Positions 43,858 through 59,789 of a stretch of DNA of 64,000 bases are shown piece after piece. The stretch is from Eriocheir sinensis (taxonomy: Eukaryota > Arthropoda > Malacostraca > Decapoda > Varunidae): the NCBI RefSeq assembly GCF_024679095.1, contig NW_026112164.1, positions 621,074-685,073 of the forward strand, in the 5' to 3' direction. The notes beneath the pieces were generated by a model, which saw only the letters and a program-made list of their open reading frames with translations, made no database searches and had not been told where the DNA came from. Numbering within the stretch: the stretch's first letter is position 1; each line of letters opens with the position of its first letter. Made by a program: the position numbers and the translations under genes.

Positions 43858-43862
43858 TGTAT
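43858..43862. repeat. Probable target site duplication, copy at the 5' end
   Basis: TGTAT directly after the element's truncated 5' end, followed by GAAAATAAAGATGC, which continues the interrupted monomer. Confidence 0.6.
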
Positions 43863-45492
43863 GAAAATAAAGATGCAAAATTCCCAAAAATTATCGCATT
43901 TTTTATAAAAATATATATACCAAAATACATATAAAATATTTAAATTTGTATTGAAATAAATATACAAAATGCATATACAGTAAGGTAAATTTGTATTAAA
44001 AGAGATATTCAAAAATACATATAAAACAATGTAAATTTGTTTCAAAATATATATACGAATACACATAAAATAAAGTAGATTTCTATAGAAATATATATAC
44101 AAAATACATATGAAATTATGTAAATACGTATAAAAATATATATACAAAATACATATCAAATAATGTAAACTCGTGTCAAAATAAATAAACAAAATATCAT
44201 GTAAAGAATGTGTATTTGTATAAAAATAGATAATAGATAATAAATTTGTATAAAATATATATGCAAGATACTCATTAAATAATGTAAATATGTATAAAAA
44301 AAGTATATACAAAAAACAAATAGAATAATGTAAATTCGTATCAAAATAAATACACTGTATATTAATAAAATAATGTAAATTTGTATGAAAATAAAGATGC
44401 AAAATTCCCATAAAATAGCGCATTTTTTATAAAAATATATATACCAAAATACACATAAAATATTTAAATTTGTATTGAAATAAATATACAAAATGCACAT
44501 ACGATAAGGTAAATTTGTATTGAAAGAGATATGCAAAAATACATATAAAACAATGTAAATTTGTTTCAAAATATATATACGAATACAAATAAAAAAACGT
44601 AGATTTCTATAAAAATATATATACAAAATACACATAAAATTAAGTAAATACGTATAAAAAAATGTATACAAAATACGCATAAAATAATGTAAATTGATTT
44701 AAAATAAATAAACAAAATACCAATAAAAGAATGTGTATTTGGATAAATATAAATATACAAAATACATATACAAAATAAACATAAAATAAGGTAGATTTGT
44801 AATAAAATATATGTACAAAATACACACAAAATAATGTAAATTTATATGAAAATATATATACAAATACACATAAAATACCATGAATTTTATAAAAATATAT
44901 ATTCAAAATAAATATTAAATAATGTAAAAGCGTATAAAAATATATATACAAAGTACATATAAAATAATGTAAATTCGTATCAATATAAATCAACAAATCA
45001 CCAATAAAATAATATATATATATGAATGAAAATAAATTTACAAAATACACATAACATAACTAAAATTTGTATTAAAATATATACAAAAATACATAGAAAT
45101 AATTTGAGTTTGTATGAAAATAGATATACAAAAAACACATTAAACTAGGTAAATTTCTTTTGAAATGTAGATACAAAATAGCCATAAAATATTGTAAATT
45201 TGTGTCAAAATATATAAACAAATACACATAAAATAACGTAAATTTGTATGAAAAATATATACAAAATACACATAGAATAATGTCAATTCGTATCAAAATG
45301 AATGAGCACAATATCAATAAAATAATGTATATTTGTATGAAAATGAAGATGCAAAATACCCAAAAACTAAAGCATATGTTTATAAAAATACAGATACTAA
45401 AATACACATCGAATAATTTAATTTGTATTAAAATTAATATACAAAATGCGTATATAATAAGGTAAATTTGTATTGAAAAAATATGCAACATA
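43863..45492 (-). repeat. 45-bp satellite block, T-rich strand on minus
   Basis: Resumes the monomer interrupted at 40873. The marker variant is at 44229. The stretch 44640-45493 is the third copy of the 3.07-kb unit. Its microsatellite position (about 45012-45023) holds only a dozen AT bases, the short state. Ends at J2. Confidence 0.9.
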
Positions 45493-45496
45493 CACG

Positions 45497-46515
45497 TTTA
45501 CTCATACAAATTTATATTATTTTATTGGTATTTTGTTTATTTATTTTGATACGAATTACATGATTATATGTGTATTTTGTACACATTTTTTTATACGTAT
45601 TTACATTATTTAATGTGTATTTTGTTTATATATTTTCATACAAATTTACGTTATTATATGTGTATTTGTATAAATATTTTGATACAAATTTACTTTATTT
45701 CATGTATTTTGTATATATATTTCAATTCAAATTTAGCTTATTTTGTGTGTATTTTGTATATATTTTCATACAAATTTAATTACTTCTGTGTATTTATGTA
45801 TATAGTTTTATATAAATTTACGTTATTTTATGTGTATTTTGTATATTTATATTTATACAAATACACATTCTTTTATTGGTATTTTGTTTATTTATTTTGA
45901 TACGAATTTACATTATTGTATGTGTATTTTGTATACATTTTTTTAAACGTATTTACTTCATTTTATGTGTATTTTGTATATATATATTTATAGAAATCTA
46001 CGTTATTTTATGTGTATTCGTATACATATTTTGAAACAAATTTGCTTTGCTTTATATGTATTTTGCGTATCTATTTCAATACAAATTTACCTTATTGTAT
46101 GTGTTTTTTATATATTTATTTTAATACAAATCAAATTTTTTTATGTGTATTTTGGTATATATATTTTTATAAATAAAAAAAATGCGTTATTTTATGGGTA
46201 TTTTGCCTCTTTATTTTCATACAAATTTACATTATTTTATTAATATTCTGTGTATTTATTTTGATACGATTTTACATTATTCTATTTGTGTTTTGTATAT
46301 ATTTTTTTATACAAATTTACGTTATTTTAAGTGTATTTGTTTATGTATTTTCATTCAAATTTACATTATTTTGTGTATTTTGTATATGTATTTCCATACA
46401 AATTTACCTAATTTATGTGTATTTTGTATATTTATTTTCATACAAATTTAAAATATTTTTGTGTATTTTGTATATAGTTTGATACAAATTTAGGTTATTT
46501 TATGTGTATTTTGAA
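45497..46515 (+). repeat. 45-bp satellite block, T-rich strand on plus
   Basis: Third paralogue of 28990-29955. The transposon target position reads CTTATTGTATGTG (46092-46104), a slightly diverged empty site. Ends at the GAATATCTATTAAATATATA switch (46513-46532). Confidence 0.88.
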
Positions 46516-46524
46516 TATCTATTA

Positions 46525-49500
46525 AATATATATACAAAATACATATGAAATTATGTAAATACGTATAAAAATATATATACAAAATACATATCAAATAATG
46601 TAAATTCGTGTCAAAATAAATAAACAAAATATCATGAAAAGAATGTGTATTTGTATGAAAATAGATAATAGATAATAAATTTGTATAAAATATATATGCA
46701 AGATACACATTAAATAATGTAAATATGTATAAAAAAGTATATACAAAAACAAATAGAATAATGTAAAATCGTATCAAAATAAATACACAGAATATTAATA
46801 AAATAATGTAAATTTGTATGAAAATAAAGATGCAAAATTCCCATATAATAGCGCATTTCTTATAAAAATATATACACCAAAATACACATAAAATTTTTAA
46901 ATTTGTATTGAAATAAATATACAAAATGCATATACAATAAGATAAATTTGTATTGAAAGAGATATGCAAAAATACATATAAAACAATGTAAATTTTTTTC
47001 AAAATATATATACGAATACAAATAAAAAAACGTAGATTTCTATAAAAATATATATACAAAATACACATAAAATTAAGTAAATACGTATAAAAAAATGTAT
47101 TCCAAATACACATAAAATAATGTAAATTCGAATTAAAATAGATAAACAAGAATGTGTATTTGGATAAATATAAATATACAAAATACACATACAAAATAAA
47201 CATAAAATAAGGTAGATTTGTAATAAAATATATGTACAAAATACACATACAATAATGTAAATTTATATGAAAATATATATACAAATACACATAAAATACC
47301 ATGAATTTGTATAAAAATATATATTCAAAATAAATATTAAATAATGTAAGAGCGTATAAAAATATATATACAAAGTACATATAAAATGAAAATTAAGATG
47401 CAAAATACCTATAAAATAACGCATTTTTTTATAAAATTATTGATACCAAAATACACATAAAATATTTGAACTTGTATTAAAATAAATATACAAAATGCAC
47501 ATACAATAAGGTAAATTTGTATTGAAATAGATATGCAAAATACATATGAAATAATGTAAATTTGTTTCAAAGTATATATACGAATACACATTAAATAACG
47601 TAGATTTCTATAAAAATACATATACAAAATACACATAATATTAAGTAAATACGTATAAAAAAATGTATACAAAATACACATAAAATAATGTAAATTCGTA
47701 TAAATGTAAATAAACAATATACCAATAAAAGAATGTGTATTTGTATAAATATAAATATACAAAATGCACATAAAATAACGTAAATTTATATAAAACTATA
47801 TACATAAAATAAAGCAAATTTCTATAAAAATATATGTACAAAAATGAACATAAAATAAATTTGCATAAAAATATATATACAAAACACACTTTAGATAATG
47901 TAAATGAGTATAAAAATATGTATACAAAATACCTATGAAATAATCAGAATTCGTATAGAATTAAATTAAGAAATACCAATAAAATAATGTAATTTTGGAT
48001 GAAAATATATATACAAAATACACATAAAATAACCTAAATACAAATACAAGTATACACATAAAATAATTTAAAATTGAATGAAATAAATATACAAAATAAA
48101 CATAAAATAAGGTAAATTTGTAATGAAATATATGAAAAAATACACATAAATTAATATAAATTTGTATGAAAATATATATACAAATACACATTAAATAACA
48201 TGAATTTGTATAAAATTTGTATCAAAATATATACTTATACACACAATAAAATAACGTAATTTTTTTTATGAAAATGTATATACAAAATACCCGTAAAATA
48301 ATTTAAATATCCATATAATAACGCATATTTGCATAAAAATATATATACAAAAATACATATAAAATAGTTAAGTTTGTATTAAAATAAATATACAAAATGC
48401 ACGTACAATAAAGTAAATTTGTATTGAAATAGATTTGCAAAATACACATCAATAATGTAAATTTGTTTCAAAATATATATACGAATACTCATAAAATAGA
48501 GTAAATTTCTATGAAAATATACATACAAAATAGATATACAAAATACACATATAACTAGTTAAATTTGTATTTAAATACATGTACAAAAAACACATAAAAT
48601 AATGTAGATTTGTATGAAATGAAAACAAATACATTTTATATAAAATATATATACAAAATACACATAGAATAATGTAAAATCATATCAAAATAAATACACA
48701 GAATATCAATAAAATAATGTAAATTTGTATGAAAATAAAGATGCAAAATACCCATAAAATAAAGCATATTTTTATAAAAAAACATATACAAAAATACACA
48801 TAGATTAATCAAATTTGTATTAAAATTAATATACAAAATGCACATACAATAAGGTAAATTTATATTGAAAAAGTATGCAAAATACACATAAAATAATGTA
48901 AATTTGTTTCAAAATATATATACGAGTACACATAAAATAACGCAGATTTCTATAGAAATATATATACAAAATACACTTGAAATAATGTAAATACGTATAA
49001 AAATATATACAAAATACACATTAAATAATGTTAATTCGTGTCAAAATAAATAAAAAAAATATCATGAAAAGAATGTGTATTTGTATGAAAATAGATATAC
49101 AAAATACTCATAAATAACATAAATTTGTATAAAACTATATACAAAAATACACAAAATAATTTAAACTTGTATGAAAATAAATATACAAAACATATAAAAT
49201 AGGTAAATTTTTATTGAAATACATATACTAAATACACATAAAATAATGTAAATTTGAATGAAAATATATAAACATATAGACTTAAAATAACGTAAATTTG
49301 TATCAAATATATATACAAAAAACACATTAAATAATGTAAATATGTATAAAAAATATATACAAAACACAAATAAAATAATGTAAAATCGTATCAAAATAAA
49401 TACAGAGAATATTAATAAAATAATGTAAATATGTATGAAAATTAAGATGCAAAATACCCATAAAATAACGCATTTTTATAAAAATATAAATACGAAAAAC

Positions 49501-49855
49501 ATAAAATATTTGATTTTGTATTAAAATAATAGATATAAAATACACATAAAATAAGCTAAATTTGAATTGAAATATATATACAAAATACATAAAATAATGT
49601 AAATATGTATCAAAATACCTATACAAATACACATATAATAACGAAAATTTGTATAAAAATATATAAACAAAATACACATTTAATAATGTAAATACGTATA
49701 AAAAAATGTAAAAAATACAAAAATAATCATGTAATTCGTATCAAAATAAATAGACAAAATACCAATAAAATAATGTAAATTTCTATGAGAAAACATATAC
49801 AAAATACACATAAATAACGCAAATATCAATAAAAATATATATAATATAATATATT
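46525..49855 (-). repeat. 45-bp satellite block, T-rich strand on minus
   Basis: Contains the longest open stretch in the window (46490-47380, 296 codons, minus), made solely of satellite residues. The marker variant is at 46664. The part 47400-48260 has an inverted counterpart at 50300-51440. It ends in the near-palindromic AT junction at 49820-49870. Confidence 0.9.
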
Positions 49856-49859
49856 TTTA

Positions 49860-51765
49860 TACATAATTAAAATATTTAATGTATATTTTGTATATATATA
49901 TTTTATCCAAATTTACGTGATTTTATATGTATTTGTTTATATATTTTCATACAAATTTACATTATTTTATGTGAGTTTTGTATATGTATTTCAATACAAA
50001 TTTGCCTAACTTTATGTGTATTTTGCATATCTATTTTCAAACAAATTTAAATTATTTTTGTGTATATTTGTATATGTTTTTATACAAATTTTAGTTATTT
50101 TATTTGTTTTTTGTATTTATATTTTCCTACAAATATACATTCTTTTATTGGAATTTTGTGTATTTAATTTTTTACGAATTTACATTATTTTATGTGTATT
50201 TTGTATATATATTTTTCTACGTTTTTAAACTATTTTATGTGTATTTTATATATACATTTTCATAAAAATTTACGTTATTTTATTGTGTGTATTCGTATAT
50301 ATTTTGAAACATTTTATACAAATTCATGTTATTTTATATGTATTTGTATATATATTTTCATACAAATTTATATTATTTTATGTGTATTCTTACATATATT
50401 TTATTACAAATTTACCTTATTTTATATTTATTTTGTATATTTATTTCATTCAATTTTAAATTATTTAATGTGTATATTTGTATTTGTATTTAGGTTATTT
50501 TATGTGTGTTTTTTATATATATTTTCATCCAAAATTACATTATTTTATTGTTATTTTCTTAATTTAACTCGATACGAATTTAGATTATTTCATAGGTATT
50601 TTGTATACATATTTTTATACTCATTTACATTATCTAATGTGTGTTTTGTATATATTTTTTTATGCAAACTAATTTTATGTGCATTTTTGTACATATATTT
50701 TTATAGAAACTTAAAACGTTATTTTATGTGTATTTTGTATATGTTTTCTCATACAAATTTACATTATTTAATTAGTTTTTTGTTTATTTATTTTGATACG
50801 AATGACTTGATTATTGGTGTATTTTGTAAATATTTTTTTATACGTATTTACATTACTAATGTGTATTTTGTTTATATATATTTTTTTTACAAATTTACGT
50901 TATTATATGTGTATTTGTTAAAAATATTTTGAAACGAATTTACTTTATTTTATGTATTTTGTATATATATTTCAATTCAAATTTAGCTTATTTTGTGTGT
51001 ATTTTGTATATCTATTTTCATACAAATTTAATTACTTCTGTGTATTTTTGTATATAGTTTTATACAAATTTACGTTATTTTATGTGCATTTTGTATATTT
51101 ATATTTATACAAATACACATTCTCTTATTGGTATTTTGTTTATTTATATTTATACGATTTTACATTATTTTATGTGTATTTTGTATACATTTTTGATTCG
51201 TATTTACTTAATTTTATTTGTATTTTGTATATATATATTTATAGAAATCTACGTTATTTTATGTGTATTCGTATATATATTTTGAAACAAATTTACATAG
51301 TTTTATATGTTTTTTGCATATCTATTTCAATTCAAATTTACCTTATTGTATGTGCATTTTGTATATTTATTTTAATACAAATTCAAATATTTTATGTGTA
51401 TTTTGGTATATATAATTTGAAAAAAATGCGTTATTTATAGGTATTTTGCATCTTAGTTTTCATAGAAATGTACATTATTTTATTAATATTCTGTGTATAT
51501 ATTTTGATACGATTTTATATTATACTATTTGTGTTTTGTATATATTTTTTTATACATATTTTCATTATTTAATGTGTATTTTTTATATATATTTTATAAA
51601 AATTAACGTCATTTTAAGTGTATTTGTTTATATAATTTCATTCAAATTTACATTATTTTAGTGTATTTTGTATATGTATTTCAATACAAATTTATTTAAT
51701 TTTATGTGTATTTTGTATATTTTCATACAAATTTAAATATTTTTTGTGTTTTTTTATATACATAT
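49860..51765 (+). repeat. 45-bp satellite block, T-rich strand on plus
   Basis: Its first part repeats 7535-8000. The second part is an inverted counterpart of 47400-48260. A 246-codon open stretch (50192-50932) is satellite composition only. Confidence 0.88.
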
Positions 51766-51769
51766 AGAG

Positions 51770-53548
51770 TAAATTTCTATGAAAATATATATTCAAAATA
51801 CATATAAAATTATATAAATAAGTATAAAAATATATATATCAAATACACCTAAAAAAATGAAAATTCGTATCAAAATAAATAAACATAATTCCGATAAAAG
51901 AACGTCTATTTGTAGGAAAATAAATATACAAAATACACATAAAATTAGGAACATTTGAATAAAAGTATATACAAAAAAACAAAAAAATAAATTTCAATTT
52001 GTATGAAAATAGATATACAAAATACACATATAATTAGTTAAATTTGTATTTAAATACATGTACAAAATACACATAAAATAATGTAAATTTGTATGAAATG
52101 AAAACAAATTCACATAAAATAACGTACATTTGTATAAAATAGATATACAAAATATACATAGAATAATGTAAAATCGTATCAAAATAAATACACAGAATAT
52201 CAATAAAATAATGTAATTTTGTATGAAAATAAAGATGCAAAATACCCATAAAATAAAGCATATTTAAATACATACACAAGAATACACATAGAATAATTAA
52301 ATTTGTATTAAAATTAATATACAAAATGCACGTACAATAAGGGAAATTTGTATTGAAAAAATATACAAAATGCACATAAAACAATGTATATTTGTTTTAA
52401 AATATATATACGAATACACATAAAATAACGTATATTTCTATAGAAATATATATACAAAATACACATGAAATGACGTTAATACGTATAAAAATATATATAC
52501 ACAATACACATTAAATAATGTAAATTCGCATCAAAATAAATAAACAAAATATCAATAAAAGAATGTGTATTTGTATGAAAATAGATATACAAAATACACA
52601 TAAAATATTGTAAATTTGTATAAAACTCTATTAAAAAAATACACAAAAATAATTTAAATTTGTATGAAAATATAAATACAAAATACACATAAAACTAGTT
52701 AAATTTCTATTGAAATACATATACAAAATACACATAAAATAATGTAAATTTGAATGAAAATATATAAACAAATACACTTAAAATAACGTAAATTTGTATG
52801 AAATATATATAGAAAATACACATTAAATAATGTAAATATGTATAAAAAAATATATACAAAACACAAATAGAATAATGTAAAATAGTATCAAAATACATAC
52901 ACAGAATATTAATAAAATAATGTAAATTTGTATGAAAATAAAGATGCAAAATACCCATAAAACAACGCAATTTTTATGAAAATATATATACCAAAATACA
53001 CATAAAATATTTAAATTTGTATTACAATAAATATGCAAAATGCACATAAAATAAGGTAAATTTGTATAGAAATAGATATGCAAAATACACATAAGACAAT
53101 GTAAATTTGTTTCAAAATATATATACGAATACACATAAAATAACGTAGATTTCTATAAAAATATATACAAAATACACATAAATGAAGTAAATACGTATAA
53201 GAAAATGTATACAAAATACATCAAATAATGTAAATTGTATCAAAATAAATAAACTAAATGCCAATAAAAGAATGTTTACTTGTATAAATATAAATATACA
53301 AAATACATAAAATAACATAAATTGTATAAAACTATATACAAAAATAAACAAAAATAATTAAATTTGTATGAAAATAGATATACAAAAGACACATAAAATA
53401 AGCTAAATTTGAATTGAAATAAATATAGAAAATACATAAAATAATGTAAATTTGTATCAAAATATATATTCAAATACACATATATTAAAATGAATATACA
53501 AAATGCGTATATAATAAGGTAAATTTGTATTGAAAAAATATGCAACAT
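51770..53548 (-). repeat. 45-bp satellite block, T-rich strand on minus
   Basis: Starts at a switch reading ATAGAGTAAATTTCTATGAA and ends at J2 (53550). Monomers near 52050-52110 share the truncated GTATGAAATGAAAACAAAT variant with 48615 and 59825. Confidence 0.88.
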
Positions 53549-53551
53549 ACA

Positions 53552-54815
53552 CGTTTACTCATACAAATTTATATTATTTTATTGGTATTTTGTTTATTTA
53601 TTTTGATACGAATTACATGATTATATGTGTATTTTGTACATATTTTTTATACGTATTTACATTATTTAATGTGTATTTTGTTTATATATTTTCATACAAA
53701 TTTACGTTATTATATGTGTATTTGTATAAATATTTTGAGACAAATTTACTTTATTTCATGTATTTTGTATATATATTTCAATACAAATTTAGCTTATTTT
53801 GTGTGTATTTTGTATATATTTTCATACAAATTTAATTACTTCTGTGTATTTTTGTATATAGTTTTATATAAATTTACGTTATTTTATGTGTATTTTGTAT
53901 ATTTATATTTATACAAATACACATTCTTTTATTGCTATTTTGTTTATTTATTTTGATACGAATTTACATTATTTTATGTGTATTTTGTATACATTTTTTT
54001 ATACGTATTTACTTCATTTTATGTGTATTTTGTATATATATATTTTTATAGAAATCTACGTTATTATATGTGTATTCGTATATATATTTTAAAACAAATT
54101 TACATTGTTTTATATGTATTTTGCATATCTATTTCAATACAAATTTTCCTTATTGTATGTGTTTTTTGTATATTTATTTTAATACAAATTTAATTTTTTG
54201 ATGTGTATTTTGGTATATATATTTTTATAAATCAAAAAAATTCGTTATTTTATGGGTATTTTGCTTCTTTATTTTCATACAAATTTACATTATTTTATTA
54301 ATATTCTGTGTATTTATTTTGATACGATTTTACATTATTCTATTTGTGTTTTGTACATATTTTTTTATACAAATTTACGTTATTTTAAGTGTATTTGTTG
54401 ATGTATTTTCATTCAAATTTACATTATTTTATGTGAATTTTGTGTATGTATTTCAATACAAATTTGCCTAATTTTATGTGTATTTTGTATATTTATTTTC
54501 ATACAAATTTAAAATATTTTTGTGTATTTTTGTATATAGTTTGATACAAATTTAGGTTATTTTATGTGTATTTTGTGTATCTATTTTCATACAAATACAC
54601 ATTCTTTTATTGATATTTTGTTTATTTATTTTGACGCGAATTTTATGTGAATTTGTTTTCATTTCATACAAATTTACATTATTTTATGTATATTTTGTAC
54701 ATGTATTTAAATACAAATTTAACTAATTATATGTATTTTGTATATCTATTTTCATACAAATTGAAATTTATTTTTTTGTTTTTTTGAATATATTTTTATT
54801 CAAATTTTCGTAATC
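53552..54815 (+). repeat. 45-bp satellite block, T-rich strand on plus
   Basis: Paralogue of 56250-57300 in the same orientation. It contains a diverged form of the transposon target and ends near 54815 at TTTTCGTAATCTTATAAAAA. Confidence 0.88.
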
Positions 54816-55880
54816 TTATAAAAATATATATACCAAAATACACATAAAATATTAAAATTTGCATTGAAATAAATATACAAAATGCACATACAATAAGGTA
54901 AATTTGTATTGAAAGAGATATGCAAAAATACATATAAAACAATGTAAATTTGTTTCAAAATATATATACGAATACAAATAAAAAAACGTAGATTTCTATA
55001 AAAATATATATACAAAATACACTTAAAACTAAGTAAATACGTATAAAAAAATGTATACAAAATACACATTAAATAATGTATATTCGAATTAAAATAAATA
55101 AACAAAATACAAATAAAAGAATGTGTATTTGGATAAATATAAATATACAAAATACACATACAAAATAAACAAAATAAGGTAGATTTGTAAAAAAAATATA
55201 TGTACAAAATACACATAAAATAATGTAAATTTATATAAAAATATATATACAAATACACATAAAATACCATGAATTTGTATAAAAATATATATTCAAAATA
55301 AATATTAAATAAGGTAAATGCGTATAAAAATATATATACAAAGTACATATAAAATAATGTAAATTCGTATCAATATAAATCAACAAAACACCAATAAAAT
55401 AATATATATTTGAATGAAAATAAATTTACAAAATACACATAACATAACTGAAATTTGTATTCAAATATATACAAAAATACATAGAAATAATTTGAGTTTG
55501 TATGAAAATAGATATACAAAATACACATAAAACTAGGTAAATTTCTTTTGAAAAGTATATACAAAATACCCATAAAATATTGTAAATTTGTGTCAAAATC
55601 TATAAACAAATACACATAAAATAACGTAAATTTGTATGAAAAATATATACAAATACACATAGAATAATGTCAATTCGTATCAAAATGAATGAGCAGAATA
55701 TCAATAAAATAATGTAAATTTGTATGAAAATAAAGATGCAAAATACCCAAAAAATCAAGCATATGTTTATAAAAATACAGATACAAAAATACACATCGAA
55801 TAATTAAATTTGTATTAAAATTAATATACAAAATGCGTATATAATAAGGTAAATTTGTATTGAAAAAATATGCAACATAC
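54816..55880 (-). repeat. 45-bp satellite block, T-rich strand on minus
   Basis: Direct paralogue of 44430-45493. The microsatellite position at about 55402 is in the short state (AATATATATTTGAATG). A 182-codon open stretch (54800-55348) is satellite composition only. Confidence 0.88.
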
Positions 55881-55884
55881 ACGT

Positions 55885-55976
55885 TTACTCATACAAATTT
55901 ATATTATTTTATTGGTATTTTGTTTATTTATTTTGATACGAATTACATAATTATATGTGTATTTTGTACATATTTT
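55885..55976 (+). repeat. Very short satellite block, T-rich strand on plus
   Basis: About two monomers in plus orientation between two minus blocks, the truncated plus half of the first 367-bp copy. Confidence 0.88.
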
Positions 55977-55977
55977 T

Positions 55978-56246
55978 AAACATAAAATAACGTAAATTTG
56001 TATGAAAAATATATACAAAATACACATAGAATAATGTCAATTCGTATCAAAATGAATGAGCAGAATATCAATAAAATAATGTAAATTTGTATGAAAATAA
56101 AGATGCAAAATACCCAAAAAATAAAGCATATGTTTATAAAAATACAGATACAAAAATACACATCGAATAATTAAATTTGTATTAAAATTAATATACAAAA
56201 TGCGTATATAATAAGGTAAATTTGTATTGAAAAAATATGCAACATA
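55978..56246 (-). repeat. Short satellite block, T-rich strand on minus
   Basis: Minus half of the second 367-bp copy. It differs from the first by a one-base indel near 55652 and a few substitutions. Confidence 0.88.
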
Positions 56247-56251
56247 CACGT

Positions 56252-57703
56252 TTACTCATACAAATTTATATTATTTTATTGGTATTTTGTTTATTTATTT
56301 TGATACGAATTACATGATTATATGTGTATTTTGTACATATTTTTTTATACGTATTTACATTATTTAATGTGTATTTTGTTTATATATTTTCATACAAATT
56401 TACGTTATTATATGTGTATTTGTATAAATATTTTGATACAAATTTACTTTATTTCATGTATTTTGTATATATATTTCAATTCAAATTTAGCTTATTTCGT
56501 GAGTATTTTGTATATATTTTCATACAAATTTAATTACTTCTGTGTATTTTTGTATATAGTTTTATATAAATTTACGTTATTTTATGTGTATTTTGTATAT
56601 TTATATTCATACAAATACACATTCTTTTATTGGTATTTTGTTTATTTATTTTGATACGAATTTACATTATTTTATGTGTATTTTGTATACATTTTTTATA
56701 CGTATTTACTTCATTTTATGTGTATTTTCTATATATATTTTTATAGAAATCTACGTTATTTTATGTGTATTCGTATATATATTTTGAAACAAATTTACAT
56801 TGTTTTATATGTATTTTGCATATCTATTTCAATACAAATTTACCTTATTGTATGTGTTTTTGTATATTTATTTTAATACAAATTTAATTTTTTGATGTGT
56901 ATTTTGGTATATATATTTTTATAAATAAAAAATGCGTTATTTTATGGGTATTTTGCTTCTTTATTTTCATACAAATTTACATTATTTTATTAATATTCTG
57001 TGTATTTATTTTGATACGATTTTACATTATTCTATTTGTGTTTTGTACATATTTTTTATACAAATTTACGTTATTTTAAGTGTATTTGTTTATGTATTTT
57101 CATTCAAATTTACATTATTTTATGTGTATTTTGTGTATGTATTTCAATACAAATTTACCTAATTTTATGTGTATTTTGTATATTTATTTTCATACAAATT
57201 TAAAATATTTTTGTGTATTTTTGTATATAGTTTGATACAAATTTAGGTTATTTTATGTGTATTTTGTATATCTATTTTCATACAAATACACATTCTTTTA
57301 CTGACATTTTGTTTATTTATTTTGACGCGAATTTACATTATTTAATGTGTATTTTGTATATATATATTTATACGTATTTACATCATTTCATGTGTATTTT
57401 GTATAGTTTTAAAGAAATTTATATTATTTAATGTGTATTTTGTATATATATATTTATACAAATACACATTCTTTTATTGGTATTTTGTTTATTTATTTTG
57501 ATACTAATTTTCATTATTTTATGTGTATTTTGTATACATTTTTTATACGTATTTACTTAATTTTATGTGTATTTTGTATATATATTTTTATAGAAATCTA
57601 CCTTATTTCATGTGTATTCGTATATATATTTTGAAACAAATTTACATTGTTTATATGTATTTTGCATATCTATTTTTGTGTATTCTGTATTTATTTTTGT
57701 TAT
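56252..57703 (+). repeat. 45-bp satellite block, T-rich strand on plus
   Basis: Follows J2 at 56247. Its order parallels 53552-54610 and then 35000-35280 (inverted). It ends at a switch near 57704 (TTTTTGTTATACATAGAATA). Confidence 0.88.
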
Positions 57704-57704
57704 A

Positions 57705-58746
<1,042 letters not shown>

Positions 58747-58748
58747 TG

Positions 58749-59788
58749 TATATCTATTTATTTTAATACAAAATCTAATATTTTGTGTTTTTCGTATATA
58801 TATTTTATAAAAATGTGTTATTTTATGCGGATTTTGCATATTAATTTTCATACAAATTTACATTATTTTATTAATATTTTCTGTATTTATTTTGATACGA
58901 TTTTACATTATTTTATTTATGTTTTGTATATATTTTTTATACATATTTACATTATTTCATGTGTTTTTTGTATATATATTTGATACATATTTACGTTATT
59001 TTAAGTTATTTTATGTGTATTTGTTTATATATTTTGACACAAATTTACAATATTTTATGGGTATTTTGTATATATATTTCAAAAGAAATTTACCTAGTTT
59101 TATATGTATTTTGAATACCTATTTTCATACAAACTCAAATTATTTTATGTATTTTTGTATATATTTCAATACAAATTTTAGTTATGTTATGTGTATTTTG
59201 TAAATCTATTTTCATTCAAATATATATTATTTTATTGGTATTTTGTTGATTTATATTGATACGAATTTACATTATTTCATATGTACTTTGTATATATATT
59301 TTTATACGCATTTACATTATTTAATATTTATTTTGAATATATAAGTTTATACAAATTCATGGTATTTTATGTGTATTTGTATATATATTTTCATATAAAT
59401 TTACATTATTTTATGTGTATTTTGTACATATATTTCATTACAAATTTACCTTATTTTATGTTTATTTTGTATGTGTATTTTGTACATTTATATTTATACA
59501 AATACACATTCTTTTATTGGTATTTTGTTTATTTATTTTGTTTCGAGTTTACATTATTTTATATGTATTTTGTTTACATTTTTTATACGTATTTACTTAA
59601 CTTTATGTATTTTGTATATATATTTTATAGAAATCTACGTTATTTTATGTGTATTCGTATATATATTTTGAAACAAATTTACATTGTTTTATATGTATTT
59701 TTGCATATCTCTTTCAATACAAGTTTACCTTATTGTATGTGCATTTTGTATATTTATTTCAATACAAATTTAAATATTTTATGTGTAT
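58749..59788 (+). repeat. 45-bp satellite block, T-rich strand on plus
   Basis: The portion 59000-59450 is the opposite-strand relative of 28200-28720. A 177-codon open stretch (59281-59814) runs across the next junction and is satellite composition only. Confidence 0.88.
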
Positions 59789-59789
59789 A

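Larger units (their letters stand above)
55615..56338. repeat. 367-bp tandem duplication containing an inversion junction
   Basis: CATAAAATAACGTAAATTTG at 55615 recurs at 55981, and J2 at 55880 recurs at 56247, so a unit of 366-367 bases holding about 265 bases of minus and 90-100 bases of plus satellite is present twice. The result is minus/plus/minus/plus within 750 bases. The breakpoint between copies is near 55975 (ACATATTTTT then AAACATAAA). Confidence 0.9.

Noticed and set aside
46490..47380. 296-codon minus-strand open frame and the many similar frames across the window, as candidate genes for hydrophobic proteins
   Set aside because: They are translations of satellite monomers, open in all three frames of the T-rich strand. 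They repeat every 15 residues and change strand with block orientation. No domain, splice signal or conserved start is visible.
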